A stretch of DNA of 56,867 nt, taken from Clostridiales bacterium. Its GTDB lineage: Bacteria > Bacillota > Clostridia > TANB77 > CAG-508. The DNA is taken from NCBI GenBank assembly GCA_004554705.1, contig SFKS01000008.1:1-56867 (forward strand), written 5' to 3'. The translations under genes were made by a program, and so were the position numbers. The notes under the pieces were generated by a model. That model worked only from the letters and a program-made list of their open reading frames with translations. It ran no database searches and had not been told where the DNA came from. Shown one piece after another: positions 1 to 9,152 of this stretch. The first letter of the stretch is position 1, and each line of letters opens with the position of its first letter.

Positions 1-277
1 CTCCTAAATCATTTACACTTACATAACTTTGTATTTTTCCTTGCATATCTTGGATATGACAAAATGATGCTTTTCCCATAATTCTTTTTGCAATAATTCT
101 TCCTGCTATTGAAACATCTTTGCCTTCTAAATCTACGAAGTTATTTTTTATTTCTTCACTTATATGTGTTCTATTATATTTTCTGATTTCAAATGGGTTT
201 TTCCCTTGTTTTTTTAGTTCCTCTAGCTTTTCTTTTCTTATTTTAATTAAATGATTTTCATCTAATACTTCTTCCAT
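1..277 (-). CDS. lysS: Lysyl-tRNA synthetase, N-terminal part
   Basis: This is the beginning of a class II lysyl-tRNA synthetase, which charges tRNA-Lys; the rest lies outside the window to the left. About 92 residues are visible. An N-terminal helix (residues 4-25) leads to the KNPFE segment, followed by the start of the OB-fold anticodon-binding domain with AGRI and the SFCHIQD strand, all typical of bacterial LysS. The ATG at 277 is preceded by GGGAGAG at a normal distance. It lies downstream of dnaJ on the same strand, separated from it by a hairpin terminator, so it probably has its own promoter or depends on read-through. Confidence 0.88.
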   Translation of the reverse strand, partial: MEEVLDENHLIKIRKEKLEELKKQGKNPFEIRKYNRTHISEEIKNNFVDLEGKDVSIAGRIIAKRIMGKASFCHIQDMQGKIQSYVSVNDLG

Positions 278-365
278 AAATCGTTCTCTCCCTTCAAATT
301 CTTAATCATTATATACTAAAATGTATGATTTGTAAATAGTTTGGCTGAAAGAAAAATTGAAAAGA

Positions 366-392
366 AAAGTGTTAGTTGTTCTAACACTTTTA
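366..392 (-). terminator. Hairpin terminator after dnaJ
   Basis: An 11-bp perfect stem (AAAAGTGTTAG / CTAACACTTTT) with a 5-nt loop lies 12 bases after the dnaJ stop codon and is followed on the minus strand by a T-rich tract. It marks the end of the heat-shock operon. Confidence 0.8.
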
Positions 393-403
393 ATTTGATT
401 TAT

Positions 404-1573
404 TTATCCAAATATTCCTTTTTTCTTTACTGGTGGTTGCTCATTCATTGTTTTTGCTAATTGGTTTAGTAGGTCTCTTTGCTCTGGAGTTAGTCTTTTT
501 GGAATTTGTACATTTACAGTAAAAATATAGTCCCCTTGGTATGTGCTGTTTACGGCTTTAAATCCTTTGTTTTTTATTACAAATCTAGTACCACTTTGTG
601 TGGCTTCTGGTATGCTATATTTTTCTTTAGTACCGTCCACCATTGGAATTTCTAGTGTTGCACCTAGTGTTGCTTGCGTAAATGTTATTGGGATTTCACA
701 TATTACGTTATTGCCTTGTCTCTTAAATATTTTATGATTTCTAACAGATATTACTATGTATAAGTCTCCTCTTGTTCCTCCTTTTGTTCCTGATTCTCCT
801 TCGCCCTTTAATACTATAGTTTGTTCGTTATCTATTCCAGCAGGCACTGAAATTTTAATTTTTACACTTTTACGTATTGTTCCTTTTCCTCTACATTCTG
901 GGCATTTTTCTTCTATTTTTGTTCCTTCACCATTACATTCTGGGCAAGTTTTTGTTGTTTGCATTTGTCCCAATATTGTAGAAACTGTTTGTTTGATTGT
1001 ACCTGTTCCATTACATGCTTTACATGTTGATGTTTTAGTTCCTGGTTTTGCTTTACTTCCATGACATGTTGGACATTCTTCGTTCCTTAATATTGTTATT
1101 TCTTTTTTTACACCTGAATATGCTTCTTCAAAAGTAATGTCTAAATTGTATTTTAAATCTCTTCCTTTTCTTGGTCCTGTTGCTCTTTGCCTATTACTTG
1201 CTCTTGCTCCAAATCCAGAACTTCCTCCAAAAAAGCTTGAGAATATATCTCCTAAATCACCAAAGTCACTAAAACCGTCAAAGCCATTAAATCCAGAACT
1301 TGTATATGAATAATATCCGTTTTCTGTTCCTCCTCCAAAGCCTTGTGGTCCATCATGTCCAAATTGGTCATACATTCTTCTTTTTTGTGGGTCTGATAAT
1401 ACTTCATATGCTTCAGAAACTTCTTTGAATTTTTCTTCTGCTTCTTTTTTGTTGTCTGGGTTTGCATCAGGATGATATTTTTTTGCTAGTTTCCTATATG
1501 CTTTTTTTATTTCTTCCTCTGTTGCATTTTTATTTATTTCTAAGATTTCATAATAATCTCTTTTATTTGCCAT
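404..1573 (-). CDS. dnaJ: Chaperone DnaJ (Hsp40)
   Basis: DnaJ is the co-chaperone that delivers substrates to DnaK and stimulates its ATPase. The 389-residue protein has the full type I architecture: a J domain (1-70) with the HPD motif at 34-36, a Gly/Phe-rich linker (about 72-125), a zinc-finger domain with four CxxC pairs (C167/C170, C184/C187, C210/C213, C224/C227) and the C-terminal substrate-binding domains. The first zinc repeat ends GSK instead of GxG, a mild deviation. It is the last gene of hrcA-grpE-dnaK-dnaJ, 129 bases after dnaK, with a GC-rich hairpin in that gap that may reduce its transcription relative to dnaK. Confidence 0.97.
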   Translation of the reverse strand: MANKRDYYEILEINKNATEEEIKKAYRKLAKKYHPDANPDNKKEAEEKFKEVSEAYEVLSDPQKRRMYDQFGHDGPQGFGGGTENGYYSYTSSGFNGFDGFSDFGDLGDIFSSFFGGSSGFGARASNRQRATGPRKGRDLKYNLDITFEEAYSGVKKEITILRNEECPTCHGSKAKPGTKTSTCKACNGTGTIKQTVSTILGQMQTTKTCPECNGEGTKIEEKCPECRGKGTIRKSVKIKISVPAGIDNEQTIVLKGEGESGTKGGTRGDLYIVISVRNHKIFKRQGNNVICEIPITFTQATLGATLEIPMVDGTKEKYSIPEATQSGTRFVIKNKGFKAVNSTYQGDYIFTVNVQIPKRLTPEQRDLLNQLAKTMNEQPPVKKKGIFG

Positions 1574-1670
1574 TTTTTATTTTCTCTCCTTTTTTGTAAA
1601 TTATATCTATATTATTTTGTAAATAGTACACATATAGTTTACAATTTTTTTGTAGTGCAATATTATGGGT

Positions 1671-1689
1671 GGGCGAGCAATGCTCGCCC
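1671..1689. repeat. Short GC-rich palindrome after dnaK
   Basis: GGGCGAGC-AAT-GCTCGCCC forms an 8-bp GC-rich stem with a 3-nt loop, 14 bases past the dnaK stop. There is no immediate T-run, so it looks more like an mRNA-stabilising or attenuating hairpin between dnaK and dnaJ than a full terminator. Almost the same stem recurs at 29493-29511. Confidence 0.6.
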
Positions 1690-1702
1690 TTAAATGTTTA
1701 TA

Positions 1703-3560
1703 TTATTTGTCATTGTTGTCGTCTTCTACTTTGTAGTCTGCATCGTATACATTTCCATCATTTGTAGTATTTTCTCCTCCGTTTGTGTCTGTCTCAGATG
1801 ATGTTGCTCCATTTTGTGCATTTGCTTTGTATAGTTGTTCTGATATTTGATAGAATGCTTGTGTTAATTTTTCTGTTGCGTCTTTTATTGTTTCTGTGTT
1901 GTTTGTTTCTAATGCTTTTTTTACATTTTCTATTTCTGTTTCAACTTTTGCTTTTTCTTCACCACTTATTTTGTCTCCTAATTCGTCTAATGTTTTTTGG
2001 CTACTGTATACTAAGCTTTCTGCATTGTTTTTAACTTCAACTTCTTCTTTTTTCTTTTTGTCTTTTGTCTTCTGCCGCATGTGCTTCTGCATCTTTTACA
2101 GCTTTATCTATATCTGCTTCAGAAAGATTTGAGCTTGCTGTTATTGAAACATTTTGTTCATTTCCTGTTGCCATGTCTTTTGCAGATACGTGTACTATTC
2201 CGTTTGCATCAATATCAAATGTAACTTCAATTTGAGGTATTCCTCTTGGTGCTGGTGGTATTCCTGTTAATTGAAATCTTCCTAGTGTTTTGTTGTATGC
2301 AGCCATTTCTCTTTCACCTTGTAAAACATGGACTTCAACACTTGTTTGACCATCTGCTGCTGTTGAAAATACTTGTGATTTTTTTGTTGGTATTGTTGTA
2401 TTTCTTTCAATTAGTTTTGTAAATACCCCACCATAAGTTTCTATACCTAGAGATAATGGTGTTACATCTAATAATACTAAGTCTTTAACGTCTCCTGAAA
2501 GCACACCAGCTTGGATTGCTGCACCTATTGCAACACATTCATCTGGGTTAATTCCTTTATTTGGTTCTTTATTTGTAATTTTTTTAACTGCTTCTTGAAC
2601 TGCTGGAACTCTTGTTGAGCCACCTACTAGTAGTACTTGGTCTATTTTATCTGCTGTTAGTCCAGCATCTTTTAATGCTTGATTTACTGGTCCTGTTGTT
2701 TCTTCAATTAAGTCTCTAATTAGCTCTTCAAATTTTGCTCTTGTTAGGGTTACATCTAAGTGTTTTGGTCCTGTGCTATCTGCTGTTATAAATGGTAAAT
2801 TGATATTTGTTTGACCTACACCTGATAATTCTATTTTTGCTTTTTCTGCTGCTTCTTTTAATCTTTGCATTGCCATTTTGTCTGTGCTTAAGTCTATTCC
2901 TTGTTCCTTTTTGAATTCTTCTACTAGGTATTTCATTATTCTTTCATCAAAGTCATCTCCACCTAGTTTGTTGTTTCCACTTGTTGCTAAAACTTCAAAT
3001 ACTCCATCTCCAATGTCTAGTATTGATACATCAAATGTACCTCCTCCTAAGTCGTATACCATTATTTTTTGATCTTTATCTTCTTTGTCCATTCCATATG
3101 CTAAAGCTGCTGCTGTTGGTTCGTTTATAATTCTTAATACTTCTAATCCTGCTATTTTACCTGCATCTTTTGTTGCTTGTCTTTGGCTGTCACTGAAATA
3201 TGCTGGAACTGTGATAACTGCCTGTGTTACTTTTTGTCCTAGATAGTTTTCTGCATCTGATTTTAGTTTTTGTAGTATCATTGCAGATATTTCTTGTGGT
3301 GAGAATTCATCTCCTTCAATATTTATTTTTTTGTTTGTTCCCATATCTCTTTTAATTGAGATTACTGTATGGTCTGGGTTTGTAACGGCTTGACGTTTTG
3401 CAATCTGCCCAACTAATCTTTCACCATTTTTTGAAAATGCAACTACAGATGGTGTTGTTCTATTTCCTTCTGGGTTTGGAATTACAACTGGTTCTCCACC
3501 TTCCATAACTGCTACACATGAGTTTGTTGTACCTAAATCGATACCAATAATTTTTGACAT
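1703..3560 (-). CDS. dnaK: Chaperone DnaK (Hsp70), frame interrupted near its C-terminus
   Basis: DnaK is the ATP-dependent Hsp70 chaperone. The nucleotide-binding domain begins with the IDLGTTNSCV phosphate loop and carries the GGGTFDVS motif; the substrate-binding domain and helical lid follow. The upstream frame stops at 2037 after about 507 residues, while the lid continues in the +1 frame to 1703 (KNNAESLVY through a DNDNK-like acidic tail). At the joint the heptamer GACAAAA is present twice in tandem (plus-strand 2056-2069). Removing one copy restores a 616-residue protein with the usual AEDKKKKEEVEVK helix; a one-base change in the neighbouring A runs would also do so. There is no CGG in the upstream frame here, so this differs from the other frameshifts in the window. 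It may be a sequence error or a real mutation. Confidence 0.9.
2056..2069. repeat. 7-bp tandem duplication in dnaK
   Basis: TTTTGTC occurs twice in direct tandem (2056-2062 and 2063-2069; GACAAAA on the coding strand) exactly where dnaK changes frame. A net gain of seven bases explains the +1 shift and fits replication or assembly slippage. Confidence 0.6.
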
Positions 3561-3606
3561 ATAAAGTCATCCTCCTTTTAATTTATATATTTTTTAAAAT
3601 TAATAA

Positions 3607-4107
3607 CTAATTTGCTACAATTACCATTGAGTGTCTTATAACCTTTGAGCCTATTTTATATCCTTTTCTGAATTCTTCTTTTATAATTTTTTCTCCTAGT
3701 GTTTCATCTTGTACACTGCTTACTGCTTCATGTACTTCTGGATCAAATGGTTTTCCTACTGTTTCTATTGTTTCTACTCCAAATTTTGCGAATATATCTT
3801 GTATTTGTTTTACTACAAGTTCTATCCCTTGTTTCATATTTTCATCTTCTGTTTTTGCTGTGACTGCCTTTTCTAGGTTATCTAATACTGGCAGAAAGCT
3901 TGCTATTATATCTGCTAGTAAAGAATTGTATAATTGTTCTCTCTCTTTAGTATTCCTTTTTTTGTAATTTTCAAACTCTGCCATTACCCTTTTTAGTCTG
4001 TCTACTGTTTCCTCAAGCTCTTGTTCTGTTTTTGTAAGTTCAGCATTTTCGTCTTGTTTTTCTTGTTCTTTAACTTCTTGCTTGTTTTCTTGATTTTCTT
4101 CTGACAT
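3607..4107 (-). CDS. grpE: Nucleotide exchange factor GrpE
   Basis: GrpE releases ADP from DnaK. The 166-residue protein has the expected layout: a charged, glutamate-rich N-terminal tail (1-35), a long dimerising helix with the family core AEFENYKKRNTKEREQ (about 43-58), and a C-terminal beta domain with GKPFDPEVHEAV and the terminal RHSMVIVAN strand. It sits between hrcA and dnaK, 30 bases after hrcA, in the classic Firmicutes order, and is presumably co-transcribed from the CIRCE-controlled promoter upstream of hrcA. Start and length match the family. Confidence 0.96.
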   Translation of the reverse strand: MSEENQENKQEVKEQEKQDENAELTKTEQELEETVDRLKRVMAEFENYKKRNTKEREQLYNSLLADIIASFLPVLDNLEKAVTAKTEDENMKQGIELVVKQIQDIFAKFGVETIETVGKPFDPEVHEAVSSVQDETLGEKIIKEEFRKGYKIGSKVIRHSMVIVAN

Positions 4108-4136
4108 TTTTATTTTTCTCCTTCCTAATTAATGAT

Positions 4137-5165
4137 TTAATTATCATCAGTAAATTTTTCGTTTAGTTTTTTACTTATATATTTCATTACTGAAATTACT
4201 TTTGAATAATCCATTCTTTTGGGTCCTATGATGCCTATTGTTCCTAAATCTTTGTTTCCTATTGTATGTTTAAATGTTACTATGCTTAAGTCTTTTAGTT
4301 CTTCTTTTTCGTTTTCTTCACCAATGTATATGTTTATATCTTTTGCTAAACCTGAATTCAATATTTCCATTACTTGTTCTTTTGTATCAAGTATGCTTAA
4401 AAAATTTCTTGCACTTTCTACTTTGTTGAATTCTGGAAAGTCGAATACATTGTTTGCACCTTCTAAGTAAATTTGCTCTGATTGTTCCAATGTTTTATTC
4501 ATTTGGTCTATTATTGGTTCAATTACGTCTATTTGATCCTCCATTGATTCTAAAATATATTTTTCCATTGGTTTATCTATTTTTGTAAGTGGTCTACCTA
4601 TTAATTTGTTTTTAAAGGTATAGTTTAAACTTTCTATTTGATTTTCTGTTATATCCTCTTCATATTTAATAATGGTTTCTTTAATTGCTCCATTTTCTGT
4701 TAAAATAACTGCCATTAAAATTCTATTGCCTAGAGAAATAAATTTTACATCTGAAATTATGTTGTTGTTTGCCTCTGGACCTATTGCTACTGTTGTATAA
4801 TGTGTTATTTCTGATAAAGTGTCTGTTGTAATTTTTGTTAATTCTTCTATTTCATTTACTTTAGTTTCTAGTTTGGATTTTATGTATTGTATTTCATCTA
4901 AACTTATTTTTTCGTCATTTAGAAGTTCATCAACATAAAATCTGTATCCTTTTGCCGATGGAATTCTTCCTGATGATGTGTGAGTTTTTTCTAGATATCC
5001 CATTTTTTCTAGCTCAGCCATATCATTTCTTATTGTAGCACTACTATATCCTAAGTTATAGCGTTCTACAATAGTTGCAGAGCTGACTGGTTCTGCAGTG
5101 TTTACGTATTCTTCAATTATGGCTTGTAAAACTTGTCTTTGTCTTTGCTCTAACATGTTTTTCAC
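4137..5165 (-). CDS. hrcA: Heat-inducible transcription repressor HrcA
   Basis: HrcA represses class I heat-shock genes by binding CIRCE operators, with its activity tuned by GroEL in well-studied relatives. The 342-residue protein has an N-terminal winged helix (about 5-75; SSATIRNDMAELEKMGYL recognition region, then THTSSGRIPS), a central GAF-like domain, and the C-terminal GTIGIIGPKRMDY segment that is diagnostic of the family. It is the first gene of its operon and has two CIRCE-type operators plus a near-consensus promoter immediately upstream, so it should be autoregulated. The ATG at 5165 follows a GAGGTG ribosome binding site. Confidence 0.97.
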   Translation of the reverse strand: MKNMLEQRQRQVLQAIIEEYVNTAEPVSSATIVERYNLGYSSATIRNDMAELEKMGYLEKTHTSSGRIPSAKGYRFYVDELLNDEKISLDEIQYIKSKLETKVNEIEELTKITTDTLSEITHYTTVAIGPEANNNIISDVKFISLGNRILMAVILTENGAIKETIIKYEEDITENQIESLNYTFKNKLIGRPLTKIDKPMEKYILESMEDQIDVIEPIIDQMNKTLEQSEQIYLEGANNVFDFPEFNKVESARNFLSILDTKEQVMEILNSGLAKDINIYIGEENEKEELKDLSIVTFKHTIGNKDLGTIGIIGPKRMDYSKVISVMKYISKKLNEKFTDDN

Positions 5166-5172
5166 CTCAAAT

Positions 5173-5199
5173 TTAGCAGTCCATTTCTAGGACTGCTAA
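5173..5199. promoter_or_regulatory. CIRCE operator 1 (leader position)
   Basis: TTAGCAGTC-N9-GACTGCTAA is a perfect 9-9-9 inverted repeat that differs from the canonical CIRCE half-site (TTAGCACTC) at one symmetric position. It lies between the -10 box and the hrcA start codon, the usual operator position for HrcA. Confidence 0.88.
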
Positions 5200-5200
5200 T

Positions 5201-5229
5201 ATAATACACCTTTTTTTAGCACTTGTCAA
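5201..5229 (-). promoter_or_regulatory. Sigma-A promoter of the hrcA operon
   Basis: On the minus strand TTGACA (5224-5229) is followed after 17 bases by TATTAT (5201-5206), essentially a consensus vegetative promoter. Its -35 box falls inside the spacer of the second CIRCE copy, and its transcript start is expected at or in the first copy. Confidence 0.85.
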
Positions 5230-5242
5230 TACAGATTGCTAA
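5216..5242. promoter_or_regulatory. CIRCE operator 2 (upstream, degenerate)
   Basis: TTAGCACTT-N9-GATTGCTAA has the exact 9-9-9 geometry of CIRCE with mismatches between its arms. It is centred 43 bp upstream of operator 1, about four helical turns, and overlaps the -35 box, so repressor bound at both sites could sandwich RNA polymerase. Confidence 0.75.
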
Positions 5243-5257
5243 TTTTTTTAATTTTTT

Positions 5258-6490
5258 TTATTCTATAGTGTCATCTTTTATGAAATACTTTGTGCCAAGC
5301 ATTTTGTCTGGTAAATATTGTTGTTCAACTTGATGTTTTGGATAATCGTGTGGATATTTGTATCCTACTCCATATCCTAATTTGCTCATTTCTTGTGCTG
5401 GTGCATTTCTTATATGCATCGGTATTTCTCCTGTATCTTTATTTGATACATCTTCTAAGGCTTTATCTATTGCTATATATGCACAGTTTGATTTTTTAGA
5501 TAGTGCTATGTATAAAGCTGCTTCAGCAAGTATTATTCTTGCTTCTGGCATTCCAACATTTGCAACTGCTTGCATTGCTGATGTCGCAACAACTAAAGCA
5601 TTTGGGTTTGCAAGTCCTACATCTTCTGATGCAGCAATTGTTATTCGTCTTGCTAAAAATACTGGATCCTCGCCACCATCTATTGCTCTTGCTAAGTAAA
5701 ATATAGTTGCATCTGGATCACTTCCTCTCATAGATTTTATAAATGCACTTATATTATCATAATGAGAATCTCCTGATTGGTCAAACATTGTTTTTTTCTT
5801 TCCCATACAGTTTGCTGCTATTTCTTTTGTGATTTCTATTTTCCCATCTGAATTCATTTCTGTTGTAAGTACTGCAAGTTCTAATGTGTTTAGGGCTGTT
5901 CTTACATCTCCTCCAGATAGCTTTGCAATAGCTAATAATGTTTCATCTTCTATTTTTATGCTATATTTTGCTAATCCATCTTTATTGGCTAATGCATTTT
6001 TTAAAATTTTAAATATGTCTATATATGTTAATGGCTTTAGTTTTACTACCATTGATCTTGATATTAAAGCTTTATTAACTGAAAAATATGGGTTTTCCGT
6101 TGTTGCACCAATTAGAATTATTGTTCCATCTTCTACGAATGGAAGTAATGCATCTTGCTGTAATTTGTTAAATCTATGAATTTCGTCTATAAATAGAATG
6201 CATTTCCCTGATGGATTAAGTAGCATGTTTTTGGCCTCTTCAGCTGCTTTTTTTATGTCTGTAACTCCTGCAGTTACTGCATTTAATTGTATGAATTTAT
6301 ATTTGGTAGTATTGCTTATTACTTTTGCAATTGATGTTTTTCCACAACCTGTAGGACCCCATAATATTAAACTTGTTAATCTGTCTGCTTTTATTGTTCT
6401 ATATAATATTTTATCTTTTCCAAGTACTTCTTCTTGACCTACAAATTCTTCTAACTTTGTTGGCCTTACTCTGTGTGCTAATGGCTCCAT
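5258..6490 (-). CDS. rarA: Replication-associated recombination protein A (MgsA/RarA AAA+ ATPase)
   Basis: RarA is a clamp-loader-like AAA+ ATPase acting at stalled replication forks. The 410-residue protein starts with the family signature LAHRVRPTKLEEFVGQ, has Walker A GPTGCGKT at 45-52, Walker B with FIDEIHRF near 100, the sensor motif GATTENP, and the C-terminal tetramerisation region with GEDPVFLARR and AARIIL-type helices. Length matches the family. It is followed upstream on the same strand by ruvA, 44 bases away, suggesting a DNA-repair unit of glmS-ruvA-rarA order. RuvB, which normally accompanies RuvA, is not adjacent here. Confidence 0.96.
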   Translation of the reverse strand: MEPLAHRVRPTKLEEFVGQEEVLGKDKILYRTIKADRLTSLILWGPTGCGKTSIAKVISNTTKYKFIQLNAVTAGVTDIKKAAEEAKNMLLNPSGKCILFIDEIHRFNKLQQDALLPFVEDGTIILIGATTENPYFSVNKALISRSMVVKLKPLTYIDIFKILKNALANKDGLAKYSIKIEDETLLAIAKLSGGDVRTALNTLELAVLTTEMNSDGKIEITKEIAANCMGKKKTMFDQSGDSHYDNISAFIKSMRGSDPDATIFYLARAIDGGEDPVFLARRITIAASEDVGLANPNALVVATSAMQAVANVGMPEARIILAEAALYIALSKKSNCAYIAIDKALEDVSNKDTGEIPMHIRNAPAQEMSKLGYGVGYKYPHDYPKHQVEQQYLPDKMLGTKYFIKDDTIE

Positions 6491-6533
6491 GTCTTCACTC
6501 CCTTTGCTCGTGAAATAATGAACATTTTTCTGT

Positions 6534-7133
6534 TTATTGGTTTCCTAGTGTTGCTAGTGCTTTTTTTATTATTTCCTCTACTGTTAGGTTTTGTGTATCT
6601 ATTTTTTCTAATGTTTTTGATATTTCTTTTCTTGTATATCCTAGTACTTGAAGTGCTGTTATTGCTTCTGTATCTTTTTCTTCGAGGTCTATTACTTTGC
6701 TAATTTTTTCGTTTTGACATACTTCTTGTTCTGTTTTTAGTTTGTCCTTTAACTCTAGTATAATTCTTGCTGCTGTTTTGTTCCCTATTCCTGGTATTTT
6801 CACTATTTTTGATACATCATTTGATATTACTGCTAGTGCAAAGCTTGATGGTGTTATGCTTGAAAGTATCTGTAGTGCTGATTTTGCTCCTATTCCACTT
6901 ACTGATAGTAGCAATTCAAACATTCGTAATTCTTCATTACTTCTGAAACCATATAATGCAATGTTATCTTCTCTTACGTAATAGTATGTATATACTTTTA
7001 AATTTTCTCCAACATCTGGTAATTTTTCTATGACACTGGGCGACATAAATATTTTATATCCTATGCCTCCATTATCTATTATTACATAATTATTTATTTT
7101 GTCTGCAATTTTTCCATTTATATATGCATACAT
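6534..7133 (-). CDS. ruvA: Holliday junction branch migration protein RuvA
   Basis: RuvA binds four-way junctions and recruits the RuvB motor. The 199-residue protein begins MYAYINGKIADK and has the N-terminal OB fold (1-64, including YTYYYVREDNIALYGF), the tandem helix-hairpin-helix region with GIGAKSALQIL and IPGIGNKTAARIILELKDKL (about 75-135), and the C-terminal three-helix RuvB-binding domain with EAITALQVLGYTRKE. It lies 19 bases after glmS. The usual partner genes ruvB and ruvC are missing from this locus, so they must lie elsewhere. Confidence 0.97.
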   Translation of the reverse strand: MYAYINGKIADKINNYVIIDNGGIGYKIFMSPSVIEKLPDVGENLKVYTYYYVREDNIALYGFRSNEELRMFELLLSVSGIGAKSALQILSSITPSSFALAVISNDVSKIVKIPGIGNKTAARIILELKDKLKTEQEVCQNEKISKVIDLEEKDTEAITALQVLGYTRKEISKTLEKIDTQNLTVEEIIKKALATLGNQ

Positions 7134-7152
7134 ACGTGTTCACTCCAAATCT

Positions 7153-8991
7153 TTATTCAACTGTTACTGATTTAGCTAGGTTTCGTGGTTTATCTACATC
7201 CAATCCTTTTTCTTTTGATATATAATATGATAATAATTGCAATGGTATTATTGAAAGTACTGGTGATATTTCTGTAGATATTTCTGGTATTCTAATTATT
7301 GTATCAAATCCTTTATTTTCTATATTTTGATTTGTAACAACTATTATTTTTGCACCTCTTGATATTACCTCTTGTATATTGCTAATTGATTTTTCTACTA
7401 AGTCTTTATTTGTTATTGTTGCTATAACTGTTACTCCTATATCTATTAATGCTATTGGTCCATGTTTTAGTTCTCCAGAAGCATATCCTTCTGAATGTAT
7501 ATATGAAATTTCTTTTAGTTTTAAAGAGCCCTCTAAACTTACTGCATAATCTACTCCTCTTCCTAAGAAGAACATATCCCTTTCTTTATATATTCTTTTT
7601 GCTACTTCTTGAATTTCAGAAGTATCTTTTAGAACTTCTTCTGCTTTGTTAGGTAGTTTTAGTATATCCTCTTTTATTGTATTTATTTTGTTTGTATCAG
7701 CTCTTTCTAATATTTCTGCAAAATATAATGCTATTAGGGCTAGCATTGTTACTTGTGATGTGTAAGCTTTTGTTGATGCAACTGCAATCTCTGGACCTGC
7801 ATGTGTATATATTGAATAGTCTGCTTCTCTTGTTATTGAGCTTCCTATTACATTCGTTATTGCTATTGTTTTTGCCCCTTTTGCTTTTGCAAGTTTAAGT
7901 GCTGCTATTGTATCTGCTGTTTCTCCTGATTGACTAATATATATTACTAAAGTTTTATTATTTATAAGTGGATCTCTGTATCTGAATTCTGATGCTATAT
8001 CTACCTCTACTGGTATCTTGCAAAGTTTTTCAAATATGTTTTTTGAAACTAGTCCTGCATGCATTGCTGTACCGCATGCAACTATATACATTTTATTTAT
8101 TTCTTCTAGATATTCTCTCGTAAAGCTTAGCTCATCAAAACTTACTTTTGAGTTATTAAGTCTTGTTCCTATTGTTTCTCTTATTGCTTTTGGTTGCTCA
8201 TTTATTTCTTTTAGCATGAAGTGTTCATATCCATCTTTTTCTGCTCCTTTGCTGTCCCATTCTATTGCTTTGGTTTCCTTCTTTATTTCGTTTAGATTTG
8301 TATCATAAAACTTTATATTGTTTCTACTTAAGTAAGCAAATTCATAATCATTTAGAAAATAAAAGTCTCTTGTATATGAAAGAATTGCAGGTATGTCTGA
8401 TGCTATATAGCTTTCACCATTACCTTTTCCTATAACTAGTGGGCTATCTTTTCTTACTACTATCATTTTTTCTGGCTCTTTGTTAGAAATTATTTCTAGT
8501 GCAAAGCTTCCTTTTAAATCCATACATGCATTCTTTACTGCTCGCAAAAATTTTAATTCATCTTCATTTTTATCTTGATTGTAATAATAGTTTATTAAAT
8601 TCACTATTACTTCTGTATCTGTTTGTGATATAAATTTGTATCCTTTTTGAGTTAAATCATTTTTTAATTCATTATAGTTTTCAATTATTCCATTATGTAC
8701 TATTGCAAATAATCCTTCCATGTCCATATGTGGATGTGAATTTTCTTTTGATGGTTTTCCATGTGTTGCCCACCTTGTATGTGCTATTCCAATTGTTGCT
8801 TCTAAGTTGTCAATTCCATCTAATAAAGTTAAATTGCTTACTCTTCCTTTGTCTTTTTTTACTTCAATTTTGTTATTCTCAATTACTGCAATTCCTGCTG
8901 AGTCATAACCTCTATATTCTAATCTTGTTAGTCCTTGTATTAATATTGGTGTTGCTTTTTTGTCTCCTATATATCCTACTATTCCACACAT
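7153..8991 (-). CDS. glmS: Glutamine-fructose-6-phosphate aminotransferase (isomerizing)
   Basis: GlmS makes glucosamine-6-phosphate from fructose-6-phosphate and glutamine, the entry step to peptidoglycan amino sugars. The 612-residue enzyme has the N-terminal nucleophile Cys2 (MCGIVGYIG), the glutaminase domain with HTRWATHG and NGIIENY, then two SIS isomerase domains (SQSGETADT and the SEGYASGELKHGP loop), and ends with the family's PRNLAKSVTVE tail. A good sigma-A promoter lies 83 bases upstream. The leader is short and shows nothing resembling the glmS ribozyme that many Firmicutes place here, so feedback control must be different. Confidence 0.97.
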   Translation of the reverse strand: MCGIVGYIGDKKATPILIQGLTRLEYRGYDSAGIAVIENNKIEVKKDKGRVSNLTLLDGIDNLEATIGIAHTRWATHGKPSKENSHPHMDMEGLFAIVHNGIIENYNELKNDLTQKGYKFISQTDTEVIVNLINYYYNQDKNEDELKFLRAVKNACMDLKGSFALEIISNKEPEKMIVVRKDSPLVIGKGNGESYIASDIPAILSYTRDFYFLNDYEFAYLSRNNIKFYDTNLNEIKKETKAIEWDSKGAEKDGYEHFMLKEINEQPKAIRETIGTRLNNSKVSFDELSFTREYLEEINKMYIVACGTAMHAGLVSKNIFEKLCKIPVEVDIASEFRYRDPLINNKTLVIYISQSGETADTIAALKLAKAKGAKTIAITNVIGSSITREADYSIYTHAGPEIAVASTKAYTSQVTMLALIALYFAEILERADTNKINTIKEDILKLPNKAEEVLKDTSEIQEVAKRIYKERDMFFLGRGVDYAVSLEGSLKLKEISYIHSEGYASGELKHGPIALIDIGVTVIATITNKDLVEKSISNIQEVISRGAKIIVVTNQNIENKGFDTIIRIPEISTEISPVLSIIPLQLLSYYISKEKGLDVDKPRNLAKSVTVE

Positions 8992-9073
8992 ATTTTACCT
9001 CCTTTATAATTTGCAAAGCAAATTCTATTCTCTTGGTTTTTAACTATTTACGTTTTGCTTATGAACACCATGT

Positions 9074-9102
9074 ATTATATTATATAAATATATTTTATGC
9101 AA
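9074..9102 (-). promoter_or_regulatory. Promoter of glmS
   Basis: On the minus strand TTGCAT (9097-9102), a 17-base spacer and TATAAT (9074-9079) form a strong vegetative promoter, about 75 bases before the glmS ATG at 8991, which itself follows AAGGAGG. Confidence 0.75.
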
Positions 9103-9113
9103 GTATCTAAAAT

Positions 9114-9142
9114 AAAAAAACTGGATTGCTCCAGTTTTTTTA
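9114..9142 (-). terminator. Terminator between the lipoprotein gene and glmS
   Basis: ACTGGA-TTGC-TCCAGT flanked by seven A and seven T residues forms a classic intrinsic terminator 11 bases beyond the lipoprotein stop codon. Because the arms are flanked by A and T runs it could act in both directions. Confidence 0.85.
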
Positions 9143-9152
9143 TTTACGAAAT

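Noticed and set aside
2071..2080. dnaK as a sixth CGG frameshift site
   Set aside because: A CGG occurs near the break but it is in the downstream frame, not in frame 0; skipping its C would give an unlikely lid sequence. The 7-bp duplication explains the shift better.
8992..9152. glmS ribozyme upstream of glmS
   Set aside because: The leader is only about 75 bases after the promoter and shows none of the conserved ribozyme core; no such motif is visible.
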